34,347 nt of DNA from Lenisia limosa (Eukaryota; Breviatea), in the NCBI GenBank assembly GCA_001655205.1, contig LPNZ01007768.1, positions 1 to 34,347 of the forward strand, written 5' to 3'. Below, in pieces: positions 11,300-22,200 of the stretch (the first letter of the stretch is position 1; each line of letters starts with the position of its first letter). Both the position numbers and the translations under genes were made by a program. The notes beneath the pieces were generated by a model that saw only the letters and a list, made by a program, of their open reading frames with translations, was not told the origin of the DNA and did no database searches.

Positions 11300-13675
11300 C
11301 TACTTAGATTTATACGTCTCAATAACCCGTGCAATTCTATCAGCCCACACTGATCGCTCTAAAACAACGTCAAAACGGATGCTAACACAATAGAACAAAA
11401 CGTTATCATACCGTTATCAGTCACAGCTCTCAAGTGAACTCTTCGCATTCCCTTCTTCCCTCCAGGCTCTTGTACCTACTGTGTTACATTGATCCTTTCG
11501 TTGTCGATTCCATCCACTTTGTTGCATTCCTCTCATATTCGCACCATAGGACAAGTCATGACAAAGCACACTAACTTACATAAAAGTAAAAGAAACCAGG
11601 CTCTTCACCAATTGGGATATTTTGCTGAATAACTACCTAAATTGTTCATTAAATCACATGAAAGATGGCAAACCTTAGCACCATCCAAATTGACATCACC
11701 CAAACAGAGACCACGAGCCTCGTCCTTCTTGTCATGGTAGTATTGCATCAAATCAGTGGTCAAGACAAAATAGCGGACCTTCCACTTCTTGGACCTGGAC
11801 TGTTACTCTTGCTATTTGTAGATTCATCAAAACCGCCCTATTCTTGACCCACTTGAAAACGCCGCCAATACTTCCTCCTTTCTTCCACATCCGTCCTTGG
11901 CATACAATCCCTCTCTGAACGAGTCAGCAGTAGGAATTGGCATTGGCTGCAACAAATCCATAATAGTACCAACCGAATTGCATGTGATACCGCATTGGAG
12001 TGTAATTTCTGTTTTCACCTAAAGAGTGAAAGAGGTGATACTTCTATCTTACGTCAGTCTCTTCTGTCGGCTCAGGCATCGGTGGAGGCTCAATGATTGG
12101 GTTGTTGGGGTCAAATTGAGTTTCTTCAAACGTTAATCTTTCAACTAAGCATATTGTTCATTTAATACTACCAGCATAATATGATAGCAAGTACCCTCCC
12201 CCGCGCACCACCGCCACTTGGTCTTATCGGTGCAGATGGTGGTGCACGGCCCGGCTTTTGAAGAGGGGTGGGAGGAGCTCCGGGAGGGGCTCTGGTTGGC
12301 GGGCCTGAATGTGAGTGAGGCTGACGATGGGCTACCTTTGGATGGTGGCGGTCCTGAGGGCGGTGCGCGTGAAGGCGGTCCTCCAGAGGGGGGCGGACCT
12401 AGGGGGTCATTTCCAATGTCCATTATGAGATCTCAACTCACCCTTGCGTGGAGCTCTGGATGGGGGACCAGATTTGGGGAGATTTGAGGGGGGAGCTCTT
12501 GTTGGCCTCTGTGCTCCAGACTTCTTACTTCCTGGGTTGATGACGAAAGAGTGTTAAATTTCAACATCAATTACTTCCAATTTACGTTGGTATTGGAGAG
12601 CGCAATTCATGTGGTACGGTTTTTCGTCAATTATTTGGCATTGGTCTCCAGCAGGGAGAACCTGGGAAGTGAGAAGTGTAGGCATTGGTTGTTACTCACT
12701 TCATGACACCATGTGCACTGCACTCCTTTGACATCTTGAATATGCGCTTTGCTGGACAGGTGATGATATGTTCTCAGATTAGATCTGTACTTTCTTTATA
12801 GACTGAATGTAACACGAAGAAGAGTGACCGAGGATGGGAATCCGGAACCTACCAATAAGGCCATCCATTATGGCCATAATACTCGACCCCAACAAGAGGA
12901 GGCGCGTCTTTTGGACAGAACGGACACCGGAAACAATCTGCCAAGGTAAAATAATTAAACAGAACCTATTGCACAGAGAACAAAAACACGAAAATAATGA
13001 AGCACCCAACCAAAAATTAATGCAATAATAACTTTGAAAAGCCCTCTGACACCCCCCACCCCTCACTTTTATGCCATGTTTCATCCAAGGCATTGATCCA
13101 TCTGCCTGATAGTACTTCGTTGCACACTACACATGTACCAGTCTCAACGTGTCCTCCTGACACTTGCTCCCTGTAGGTCAGATCTTTTGACAGATTCGGC
13201 TTGCACCCTAGCACTTTTACTGATCCAATCCCGCAAACAGCTTGCCATAGCAGTTATCACAAACAACATCTTGGCCGTCCTGTGATGGATGTGTTCTTTT
13301 GCCGGTTAATTTCAGACCACAGTCGACACACGAGAAACATGCTCGATGATACTGCGCTGTCAGACTGAAGTTAACTCACAGCATTGCATCGTGGAGAATC
13401 TGCTAAAGTACAAACATATTTAGTATCCAAATATTAAAAAATATATATAGCATAATAAATTCCTCCAAGGTTCTTGAAGAGTTATAAAACTCCAGATCAT
13501 AATCAGATGAATACAACAACAAGTTCCAATGAGTAGAATATGTGTACTGTCTCACAGCTAATTATGCATCAAACAGATACTTCAGACAAAAAATTCCCCC
13601 TCTCACATCACTTTGGCCAGCCGCACAATCCATAGGATATACTGGCTTCGAGCATCTTCGGCATGGTGTTGACAT
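11300..13675 (-). CDS. LIM-domain / proline-rich / PH-domain protein
   Basis: Start ATG at 13675 gives MSTPCRRCSKPVYPM, the first zinc pair of a LIM domain. Later exons give YHRACFSCVDCGLKLTG and VVCDNCYGKLFAGLD (about 13365-13230), then a second LIM domain with CVVCNEVLSGRWINALDE (about 13130) and CFRCPFCPKDAPPLVG (about 12940-12850). A partial third zinc motif may be YHMNCALQYQRKLE (about 12620-12580). A Pro/Ala/Gly/Arg-rich region follows (12500-12190, e.g. GPPPSGGPPSRAPPSG; a 31-nt intron inside it starts GTAGCCC). The C-terminus is a pleckstrin homology domain: MWKKGGSIGGVFKWVKNR, SKKWKVRYFVLTTDLMQYY, then the closing helix RSVWADRIARVIETYKSK, stop 11300-11302. LIM and PH domains suggest a cytoskeletal or membrane adaptor (inference). 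I know no specific orthologue. Several boundaries in the LIM part are uncertain. Confidence 0.8.
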
Positions 13676-14181
13676 GACGATCACTGGAAATGAAATGAGG
13701 TGAGTGATTCAATTTTTGAGCAAGATAACACAAGCTAATTCTGGACCAAATTCTGAGCAGATGATTCAACGCCAATGCAAAGCCAGCATACAGCAAGATG
13801 AGCTGGAGGTGTTGCGAGTTCCCCAAAATCAATCTCGGCTCGCGGATTATTTTTTTCTCTCCTCTCTTATTCTTTGTTATATTTCTCTGCCTCTAATTTC
13901 AATATTTTAATTTCCAACTTCCCCCCCCCCTTTTTTCTCTCACCCCGCAACGAGCCTACCCCGGGCGGTCCCCTATTTTTCGGGCAGCTTGGAGTGCTTG
14001 AAGGTGTTTCTATACACCCAATATTCCTAGCTCAGTTTGGATTTCTCCTCTACGTGTCAATAAATATCATAAAACAAAAAAAAACCCTCCTTTAGTTTTT
14101 TTTATATATTCAAACGAAGCAAAAACCAGGTTTAACTTATTACATTAATGGACACGAAGTTGGACAGGAGAACAAAAAGAC
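13676..14181. other. Intergenic region with C-tract
   Basis: About 500 bp upstream of the LIM-PH gene and downstream of the succinyl-CoA ligase stop, both on the minus strand. It contains a T-rich stretch, a 10-nt C run (13921-13930) preceded by TTTCCAACTT, and another T-rich segment. No gene is supported; the short open frames lack family similarity. Confidence 0.5.
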
Positions 14182-15580
14182 CTAGGCGAGGCCAGCAGCC
14201 TTCATCTCGGCCATGATAGCTTCACCGAGCTTGGTGGGGGAGTTGACGACGTGCATGCCAGCGTCAGTCATAGCAGAAAGTTTGGCCTCAGCAGTACCCT
14301 TGCCGCCAGAAACAATAGCACCAGCGTGACCTGGGAAGTGACCAATGCCGACAACATCAAGGTGGTTAGAAGGAAGCTGACATACCCATGCGACGGCCGG
14401 GGGGAGCAGAAACACCAGCAATGAAACCAGCCATGGGCTTCTTAATATTCTCCTTGGCCCACTCAGCAGCCTCCTCTTCGGCAGAACCACCAATCTCTCC
14501 GATCATGATGATACCTTCTGTCTCGGGGTCCTCGTTGAAGGCCTGTGTGTATGAGAGGAAGGGGTTCAACACAAAAAGAAGTACTAGGTGATCCCCCGAG
14601 GGAAAGATGGGCCACATACCTTGAGAACGTCAATGAAGTCGGTTCCAGCGAAAGCATCTCCACCAATGCCAACAACGGTGGACTGGCCAAGACCTTGGTT
14701 GGTGGTCTGGAGAACAGCCTCGTAGGTCAGGGTACCGGAGCGAGAGACGACACCAATCTTGCCAGGCATATGAATGTGAGCAGGCATGATACCGATCTTG
14801 CACTCTCCGGGCTTGATGATACCTAAAAAGTCAACCAAAGGGAACACGCAGCAGGAAGAACAATTCAGATCAACCGCAAACCGGGGCAGTTAGGGCCGAT
14901 AAGACGGGTCTTGTTCTGCTTGTTGAGGGCAGCCTTGACGCGGACCATGTCTTGTTGGGGGATACCCTCGGTAATGCAAACAATAAGGGGAGTCTCGGCC
15001 TCAATGCAGTCCATGATGGCCTTAATTATTATCACTGAACATGGCCAATGTAATTTAGAATTTAGAAATTTAGGGGGTACTACCGCACAAACCATTATTT
15101 TGGTGAATCAGGATATGAAAAGAAGAGCTCTCACCTTGTATCCAGCGGGAGGAGGAACGAAGAGCATGGCGCAGTCAACATCAGTCTCCTTGCGGCACTA
15201 AAAGAGCAATCAAACCAAAGATGGCAGAAGGGATCTCCCTCTTGAAATTATAACAAAATTGTTTTTTTTTTACTGAAATAGGTTATTCCTTACCTCAGCG
15301 ATATCCTTGAAGACAGGGAGTCCAAGATGAGTGGTTCCAGCCTTCTTAGGGGAAATACCACCAACAAAGTTGGTACCGTACTTGATGCACTGCTCAGAGT
15401 GGAAAGTACCCTGCTTGCCTACGCCAGTAAGAGTTTGGGGAACGCCAATTGCCTACCAGTGAAGCCAACGGTGGCAACGGTAGTGTTCTTGTTGACAAAA
15501 ACGTAAGGAGCGGTGCTCAGAGTACGAGCAACGGCAGCCACGGGGGCTGGCTTGAAGAGATTGCGAAGAGAAGAAAGCAT
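14182..15580 (-). CDS. SUCLG1: Succinyl-CoA ligase alpha subunit, mitochondrial
   Basis: Catalyses succinyl-CoA + NDP/Pi to succinate + NTP in the citric acid cycle, as a heterodimer with the beta subunit in the mitochondrial matrix. Seven exons fit exactly: 15457-15580, 15294-15418, 15135-15197, 14882-15020, 14620-14822, 14386-14542, 14182-14330, giving 319 residues, normal for the family. Start ATG 15580 begins a basic, Arg-containing mitochondrial presequence ([20 protein letters not shown]). Then come the CoA-binding segment [30 protein letters not shown], the [15 protein letters not shown] region, [14 protein letters not shown] and [14 protein letters not shown], whose His (codon 14326-14328) is the phosphorylated active-site histidine. 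TTTTTTTTAG sits four bases before the ATG, so a 5' UTR intron is likely. Exons are GC-richer and more codon-biased than the neighbours, suggesting high expression. Confidence 0.97.
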
Positions 15581-15923
15581 TTTCCTAAAAAAAACATTAA
15601 AAACATTGATAATGTAATGAATTGGCAATGGAATGAGCCTTTTCAGCAGTTGTGTATAAAAATACTAAGCTAAAAATATAATCCTTGATCTCCTTATGGG
15701 ATATTAATTAACACAACACAACGCTCACCAATTCTTAACAAGTATTTTTGAAAAAACAAAAATTTACTTAAGTACTAAACGCTAGCGCGCAACGCAATGT
15801 GCATCTTTTTGGTGAACAAATTATTTGCGAGGCCTTTTACGCCATTGATCACATAAAGCCTTTTTTTATATCTCTTTTTTAATTTGTGGAATAGTTATTA
15901 GTTTTTGACCTCACCAAGTGAAT
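15581..15923. promoter_or_regulatory. Divergent upstream region between succinyl-CoA ligase (-) and CCDC86/Cgr1 (+)
   Basis: 343 bp between two start codons, AT-rich, with a GC-rich island ACGCTAGCGCGCAACGC near 15778. A minus-strand acceptor (T run plus AG) just before the ligase ATG indicates a 5' UTR intron, so the ligase transcription start lies within this interval. Shared promoter function is inferred. Confidence 0.5.
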
Positions 15924-16860
15924 ATGGCTGACGCGAAAGAACCCTCTCTTGATTCTGTCGAGAAAAATGCCACTACTGGAGAAAACAAATGGAATGCCGA
16001 CCACCCAAGGAACCTGAAAAGTGGTCGCTTCTGGAAGAGCTCAGCCAAGCCGTGGGTCGGTCATCCACCTTCTGATTACCCCTTGTTGATTTTGTGTTTT
16101 ATTGATAATGTTATTTATGGAAATAGGAGCCATACAAGAAACGCTACAAAAGTCCTCCATACTTCATGGGCAAAGAAACAGGAGATCAAAGCTAAGAAAA
16201 AGCTTGTCCAAGCAAAACAGAAAGAGACACGTGACGCAGCAAAGAGAGAAAAGGAGGTTTGTTTCAACCATTGAGTACCTTTCCACTCTTTTAGAACGGG
16301 GTATAGGCTTGGGGATTGGATTTACTGGGAGTATTTTGGGGTTTACAATCATGTTTCAAGTGTCATCCTTTGTTTTTTGAGCAAGAGAAATAATATACAT
16401 TTGACCAGTCTAGGAGTACTGGAAAAGAAGGAGGGAGAACGAAGAACGCCGTAAAATCAATGAAAAGAAGGCCGAAGTTACAGTTAACGTAAGCAGGTTG
16501 ATGTTGTATTGCACGCGTTTCTAGTGCTGATTTGCTATTTTGAAACTGTGAGGCTTTCTTTCAATAGAAAACGGCAAAAGCCGAATGTAAAAAACCTGGA
16601 ACGATTTTGATACCCCCCCCCCCCCANNNNNNNNNNNNNNNNNNNNNNNNNNNNNNNNNNNNNNNNNNNNNNNNNNNNNNNNNNNNNNNNNNNNNNNNNN
16701 NNNNNNNNNNNNAAATACAATATAGTGTTGTCATAATACTTTTTGATTTTGTATGAGGACGAGCTTTCTGGGTTTGACGTTCCAGATTACAAACTCTCGA
16801 AAACTTAAGAGACTATCAAAGAAGCAACTCCGCAACATTCGTGTTGTCGGTGAGAACTAA
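15924..16860 (+). CDS. CCDC86/Cgr1-family nucleolar protein
   Basis: Short, very basic, Lys/Glu-rich helical protein of the Cgr1/CCDC86 family, needed for pre-60S ribosome maturation in yeast and nucleolar in animals. Exons: 15924-16051 (MADAKEPS..., ending LKSGRFWKSSAKP, the family's SGR-W motif), 16127-16256 (THTSWAKK-like HTSWAKKQEIKAKKKL, then QAKQKETRDAAKREKE), 16414-16488 (EYWKRREENEERRKINEKK), 16568 into a gap, and 16786-16860 with the diagnostic C-terminus KLKRLSKKQLRNI and stop 16858-16860. Start ATG 15924 is the first in frame. A short stretch between AECKKPG and ITNSRKLK is lost or shortened by the gap 16627-16712, which directly follows a 13-nt C run. Phase is consistent across the three complete introns. 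Confidence 0.85.
16627..16712. other. Assembly gap (N, 86 bp) next to a 13-nt C run
   Basis: N run inside the CCDC86/Cgr1 gene, directly after C 16613-16625 and one A. It probably covers an intron and possibly a few codons. Confidence 0.99.
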
Positions 16861-17414
16861 GTTATGTTGTTTTAGGTCTTTCAATATTGTTTTATGGTAT
16901 TCTATGCATCTATTTGAATTTCTTTGTTATGGTGGTAAAGTGAAGTAGTGGGAAGGGGGGGGGGGGGNNNNNNNNNNNNNCAATTGAAACGAGGGGGCAA
17001 GGGGGGCAATTGAAATGTGGACTTCCCCACCCCGCGTGGTGGGTTGGTGTTATTTTATTATTTTCATATTTATATATTGATTTGATATTTATTTGTTTTG
17101 ATTATTTCTTATTGGTATTTGAATTGGATGTTTGAAGCAGTCAAGAAGTAATTGAGTGAGTCTTCTACGATACACCCCGTGCTCTGACCTTCTGACCACA
17201 CCAACCTAACGCACCAAATCCCAAATAGTCTGGTCCAAAAAGCCGTTGGTTTGGAAGGGTGGAAGGTGACAGTTGAATTTCATGTGATTGAAGAACAATG
17301 CCAATACCAATTGTTTGCAGGTGAATTTTTTTTTTGCCTAATATGATTGTTGCACTTTGAAAATATATTCTCCAACCCAATCAATTGTTTACTGATTACA
17401 CCATTCCTCTATAG
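16861..17414. other. Intergenic region with G-tract and short gap
   Basis: Between CCDC86/Cgr1 and the DUF1749 gene. It holds a 13-nt G run (16955-16967) running directly into a 13-bp N gap (16968-16980), and a CAATTGAAA word repeated on the far side (16981 and 17006). A plus-strand open stretch at about 17225-17321 (LVQKAVGLEGWKVTVEF) ends at a plausible donor and could be a 5' exon of the next gene. Confidence 0.5.
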
Positions 17415-19212
17415 ATGGAAGCTGTGGATGGTTCCCTCCTGAGATATGGCCAAAAGCCTGAACAAGTATGCTTCATGACAGGTAGGATTAGTTTCACATC
17501 CCCCAAAACCTATGTTCTTGACACAATAGTTAATGACACCACCAAAGCGGCTGTACTTGTTCCAGGTCTCACTGAAGGTTTGTTTTCTTTAGTATATGAT
17601 ATCATATATATATATCATATATATACATCTATTAATTGATATGATATATAGAATATAGTATATGATATATTAATTGATATGATATTAGTATATCTCATAA
17701 ATTATATGTACAACTATACTTAGATGTAATAATTCATATCGTGATAATGATAAAAAGAGCTTCAAAGTGTCAGATATTTTGTAGTATGCCGTCTTAACTT
17801 GTTTGTTATTTAGGACCACTCTGTATTGAGTATACCGAAAAGCTCATGAGAATGTTTTCGTCACATGGCTACTCTTTTGTAATGGTATGAGAGAAGACTC
17901 TCAATTTAAAGTTCATTACAGGTGACAAATAGTTTGGGAGTTCCTATGTGTATGATAATGTCACGAAACTTCAGAGAAATGGGGGTGATGAAACTTCCAA
18001 TTCAGTAATACATCTAGCCATGGCTTGGTTCATCTTACCTTGGTTATGGTCGCACAGACCTCAACAACGATGCTGAGGACCTGCTTACATTGATCAACAA
18101 ACTCAACTGTGACAATCTTATCCTAATTGGTACTTTGGGTCAATAGCAACCACTGGATCACTACTTTAGTATCGTGAGTTCACAACTTTAGGGCATAGTA
18201 CAGGGTGTCAGTCAATCTTAACTTTACTCCATTCACATTCCATCGTCTGCTGGGAAAGTGATTTCAAGCAGTCCATCCTGATTACCTTTTACCTTATGAA
18301 TTTAGTCATCTTTGAAAGGTGTTGTTCTCCAGTCTCCAATAAGTGATTGTGAAAGCATGGTTGGCTGGAAGTCCTTGTGTTCCTTGGGCCTGCTTTCTAT
18401 ATAATCATGGTGAATAATAGATAAATTAAATAGCAACACAAAATCTTTCTTTCCTTTACCTTATTGATTTCTAATCCCCGAAGTCCGAAGAGGAGACACG
18501 AGATATGGTCCAACTTGCGAAGTCAATGGTTGAAAAAGTGGGCATGGTTACTCATGCATGACGCAATGACACAACTTCATTCAAGGCAACGAGAAATCCT
18601 CGTTAAATATCGATATTTTTTTCGTTGTTCCTAACAGGGTAGGGACAAGGCAGTTGGCACATGCCACCCCACGCCGACCCTTGCGGCTCAGCTATCACTG
18701 CCACAAGGTTCCTCAGCTTAAATACGCGTACTTGGGGTGACTGTTTACAACAACCAATTTGGGGGGGGGGGAGGGGGGAGGGAGTCACTTGCACGATATT
18801 CAACAGAAGGGTTTATTATGTAGAATTCTGGTGTCTTTGATAACGGAAATTCAGATATTGGTCTGGACAATCTCTTCACAACTCTTCGAGGAACACCACT
18901 ACCATTGGGTAGCCTCAAAATCTTGGAGATACCGATCATCTTCGCTTTTTCACTCGGTTTTTAGGGATCCCATGTTTTGAAGTGAATTTTCTGCTTCACG
19001 GATATTATTCCTCCAGATGATGAGTATGTTCCAATCAAAAAGGAGGCATACGATGGAATTGAGAAGCACTACTCGGGTTTACAACAGCCCATATTCCTGT
19101 GAGCTTTGTCTCTTTCTTGACCGATTCCAGCCGATTTCACGGCAATCATGCCCTTGATGGTGAAGACTCTAATCTCTTCATTTTCCAGATTCAGTCCTAT
19201 CTCAAATTGTAG
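17415..19212 (+). CDS. UPF0613/DUF1749-family alpha/beta-hydrolase-like protein
   Basis: Matches the DUF1749 family of alpha/beta-hydrolase-fold proteins found in fungi and plants; substrate unknown. Readable segments: MEAVDGSLLRYGQKPEQ (start 17415), TKAAVLVPGLTEG to 17577, PLCIEYTEKLMRMFSSHGYS (exon 17814-17884), SSYLGYGRTDLNNDAEDLLT and LINKLNCDNLILIGT (about 18030-18140), LKGVVLQSPISDCESMVGW (about 18310-18370), EEETRDMVQLAKSMVEK (about 18490-18540), LRGTPLPLGSLKILEIPI (about 18885-18950), DDEYVPIKKEAYDGIEKHY (about 19018-19075), and RFHGNHALDGEDSNLF with stop 19210-19212. His in GNH fits the catalytic histidine, and Asp in DDEYVP the usual acid. The Ser-nucleophile elbow (GHSTG) expected right after LILIG is not readable here. 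Intron 17578-17813 is AT-rich. Some central exons are not fixed. Confidence 0.78.
17586..17705. repeat. AT-rich palindromic stretch in an intron
   Basis: Dense TATATGATAT / ATATCATATA words with TTAATTGATATGATAT occurring twice (17634 and about 17671). Lies wholly within intron 17578-17813 of the DUF1749 gene. Low-complexity, no coding content. Confidence 0.7.
18761..18780 (+). repeat. G-tract inside an intron
   Basis: Eleven G (18761-18771), A, then six more G, in what appears to be an intron of the DUF1749 gene. One of eight G/C homopolymers of 10 nt or more in the window. Confidence 0.7.
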
Positions 19213-19268
19213 TAAAAATGGTAGGTATGCAGAAGATGAATTTCTTTCCGCCTTACGCCCGGTCCCAA
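19213..19268. other. Very short convergent 3' interval
   Basis: Only about 56 bp separate the DUF1749 stop (+) from the last in-frame stop of the minus-strand gene, so the two 3' UTRs must overlap or be very short. Confidence 0.5.
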
Positions 19269-22200
19269 TCAATTTCTCATTGGAAAAAGGAAACATTTAT
19301 ATATTGTATGGTACACAATAAAATACAAAACATAGTTACATCGTGAGTAGTTATACCTGTCCCCCCCGCCGCCTGTTCTGTGCCTCTCTCCTGCTTTGTG
19401 AAGGACGTGGCGGCCGACGTGTACGCTCATCTGCAGTGTTAACAACGTATATTCAGCAAACCAGTGCTTCGCCAAGTCTTCTGTCGGACCGGCGACGGTG
19501 ATGACTCCACTTCCGGCTCATCGGCAAAGAACGGATCAGAAGGCGTGTCGGAAGCTGCAGACTCGGCCGAACTCATTCCATCCCAAATGTCATCAAATAT
19601 GTCACTACTGCAAAGTGAGAAGGAACGTTTCAGAAGGACAAACTTTTGTTTTTTGGGATTGGACGAATGAACAGCTCGTTTCGGATCTTTGCGATCGATG
19701 ACGTCACAGTGGTATGTTTCAAAGCCGTCCCGCTTGTGGCGGCCGGAATGTCTGTTGAGTTAGTGCTTCATTAGGACAGTTTATCCTCACCTTGGTAGGT
19801 CCCGGCTTGGGCTGCGGGACCTTGAATGCGATCGTCGTCCACGTCTCTTGTGTTTCCTGAAAGTCACGTCAGTACTGCTGGGCGATATCCTACCTTGACG
19901 CCTGAGGTGACACTTCTCTTCGTTCCTCACTCCTTCTACGGTGCCTTTCACGTGACCTGCTCCTTCTGTCCTCCCTCCTCTCAGGCCATCTCCCATCCCT
20001 TCTACGTTCATCCCTTTCTCTCCTCCTTTCGTTTCTATCCCGCCCTCTTTTCTCGGCTCTGTCATCATCTCGGTGTTTTCTCTTGCTTGCCAGTTCATTT
20101 CTTTCAGAACTGTAATGTCTGCTACTCTTACGCTGCTTGTCGCTCTGGTACTTTGTAATGGCAGAGTCCACCATTTCCTCAGCCATCTCAATTTGCGCAG
20201 ACGTGAGTGGATGGCGCGCAGCTGGCATTGTAAGCTGAAAAGAATACTCAAACAAAAACAAAGTAACACCGAGTATTTCAATCACCTACCAAGACTTGAA
20301 GCAATGGTGTGCGCAGAATCCCCGGATATAACCTGTACAGTGAGATAGCCCCCTAAACGTTTAACACCCTACCGTAATCCTTTCAGTGTTGCCTCGGCCG
20401 ATTGGAACAGTCATTTTGAAGAGGGGAGGGCGGAAAGTGGAAGTAACTTTCGGGGCTTTCTCCGGGACAGAAGCACCTAAAAAGTCAAGGCTTGAACGGA
20501 GTTTGGACAATTACCCCCCCCCCCTACGCCCTGCTTTCNNNNNNNNNNNNNNNNNNNNNNNNNNNNNNNNNNNNNNNNNNNNNNNNNNNNNNNNNNNNNN
20601 NNNNNGGGTCGCTGTTTCGACTTCGCAAGACTGGCTTTAGTCTGACGCACCACAGCCGGCTTGTCTATAATGTTGTAAGTTATGAGCTGCCTTAAATGAA
20701 AGGACACTAAATCAAGCTACCCCCTTCAAGTCCACTTTTAGAGATCAAGTTGACCACAGTCATACTTTGAACAGGCGCAGGTTCCGGCACCGGGACAGGT
20801 TCCTCTTGGGGCGGCGGAGATGGTTTCTAGGAGGTAAACCCAAACTTGCAATCAACGAAGACGTAACGCGAACGTAAAACTGTTTCCAGGGAATAAAGCA
20901 TTCAAGTTGGACCTTTTTCACCCTCTCTACCTGTGGGTGGGCTTCTGTGTAAGTGGTAGTTTTGGGGGGAGTGGGAGGGAGGGGCAATGCGGGTGGGGAC
21001 TGGACAGTTTCGAAAACGGGTCTGAACGAAGGGTTGCGGATAGACTGAGAGATAAGTCAGTGAAGAAGAAGCCTACAGAAGCCATATCGGCGATTCTCTG
21101 GCTTTTGATAACATGCGTCTTGGGTTGTGCCACAGGGCTTGATACTAGTGCCGTCGCGGGGGTTGGGACTGTTGGGGTGAGAGCTGTTGGCTAGAAATAA
21201 AGTTATGTTGTGGATGGCTTTGGCCAATACAATCTTTTTTCTTCGACAAACTCTGTGAAGGAATAGAAAGAGAAAATGACAAATATCTTGAAATAATAAT
21301 TCATACCTGTCGTAATCACTACACACTGTATTTTCGCCTCCCCAACAGGAGATAATGTATCAAATGTGATAGACCACAGCTTACTGATTTGGACCACAAG
21401 ATCCCTGTCGATCAAAGCCGAGGAAGGCAGGGGGTCTCCCGACATGTGAAGTCTTTGGATTCGCAGTATCACCTCGGCCAAATTCTCAGCCTTTTCAGTG
21501 AGCACGAAATCAGGGCAACAAGCATGTATTTTGAAAAGCGACAGCATACCTGCGATCTTCTGAGCTGGTAGGCTGCACCAAACGAGAGGCCAGAACTAAT
21601 TGAGTCGTCTCCGGGCCGAACAAGGAGAGCACCAGACTGGTTGTTGTTATTTACGAATTAATGAAAGGGTTGGTTGGTAGACAAGATAAACAAAGTGTAG
21701 CAGGTCTATAGGTATGGTGAGCAATGTGCAATATTCAACCTTTCCTGTTCTGATTGGAACATGAATAGTAGCGATTGGCTCTCCACGGGCTGAATTGGTG
21801 AAAATAAAAACCAAATCTACTACGTGGAAATGAGCTGCTACAAAGAGGTTGTATCTGGAGAATCTAACCTTTGCGCTCGTTCGATCGTGTGCCTGAGTGT
21901 AGCTTAGGAGGCTCAGCTACAGTGTAGTGCGAATTGGCATCGGGTCGGAAGAAGAGTTGACCTGAACTGTAAGAAAAGAGGGAACTACTCTTTAACAAAT
22001 GCGGGCAAATGACTCCTCCTACCAGTTCCCTTGGCTGCTTCTGCCCTATTTTTGGACATTGATGCTAGAGGCTGACGAGATTTCGGTTTGTCTAAATAGT
22101 TGGATGGCTGAGGAGGATGCGGAAAGGATAACTTGAGAAGCCACCAAGGTCAATTTATTTAAAGATTGAAACCGAAGGTCAATAATACATAATCGAGACA

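Noticed and set aside
12218-12487. Plus-strand Gly-rich frame opposite the proline-rich exon
   Set aside because: It is the complement of the GPP/APP repeats of the LIM-PH gene; Gly-rich shadows of Pro-rich exons are expected.
19826-20158. Plus-strand frame of 110 codons rich in Ser/Phe/Pro
   Set aside because: Complement of the Arg/Ser/Glu-rich exon of the minus-strand gene; no independent similarity.
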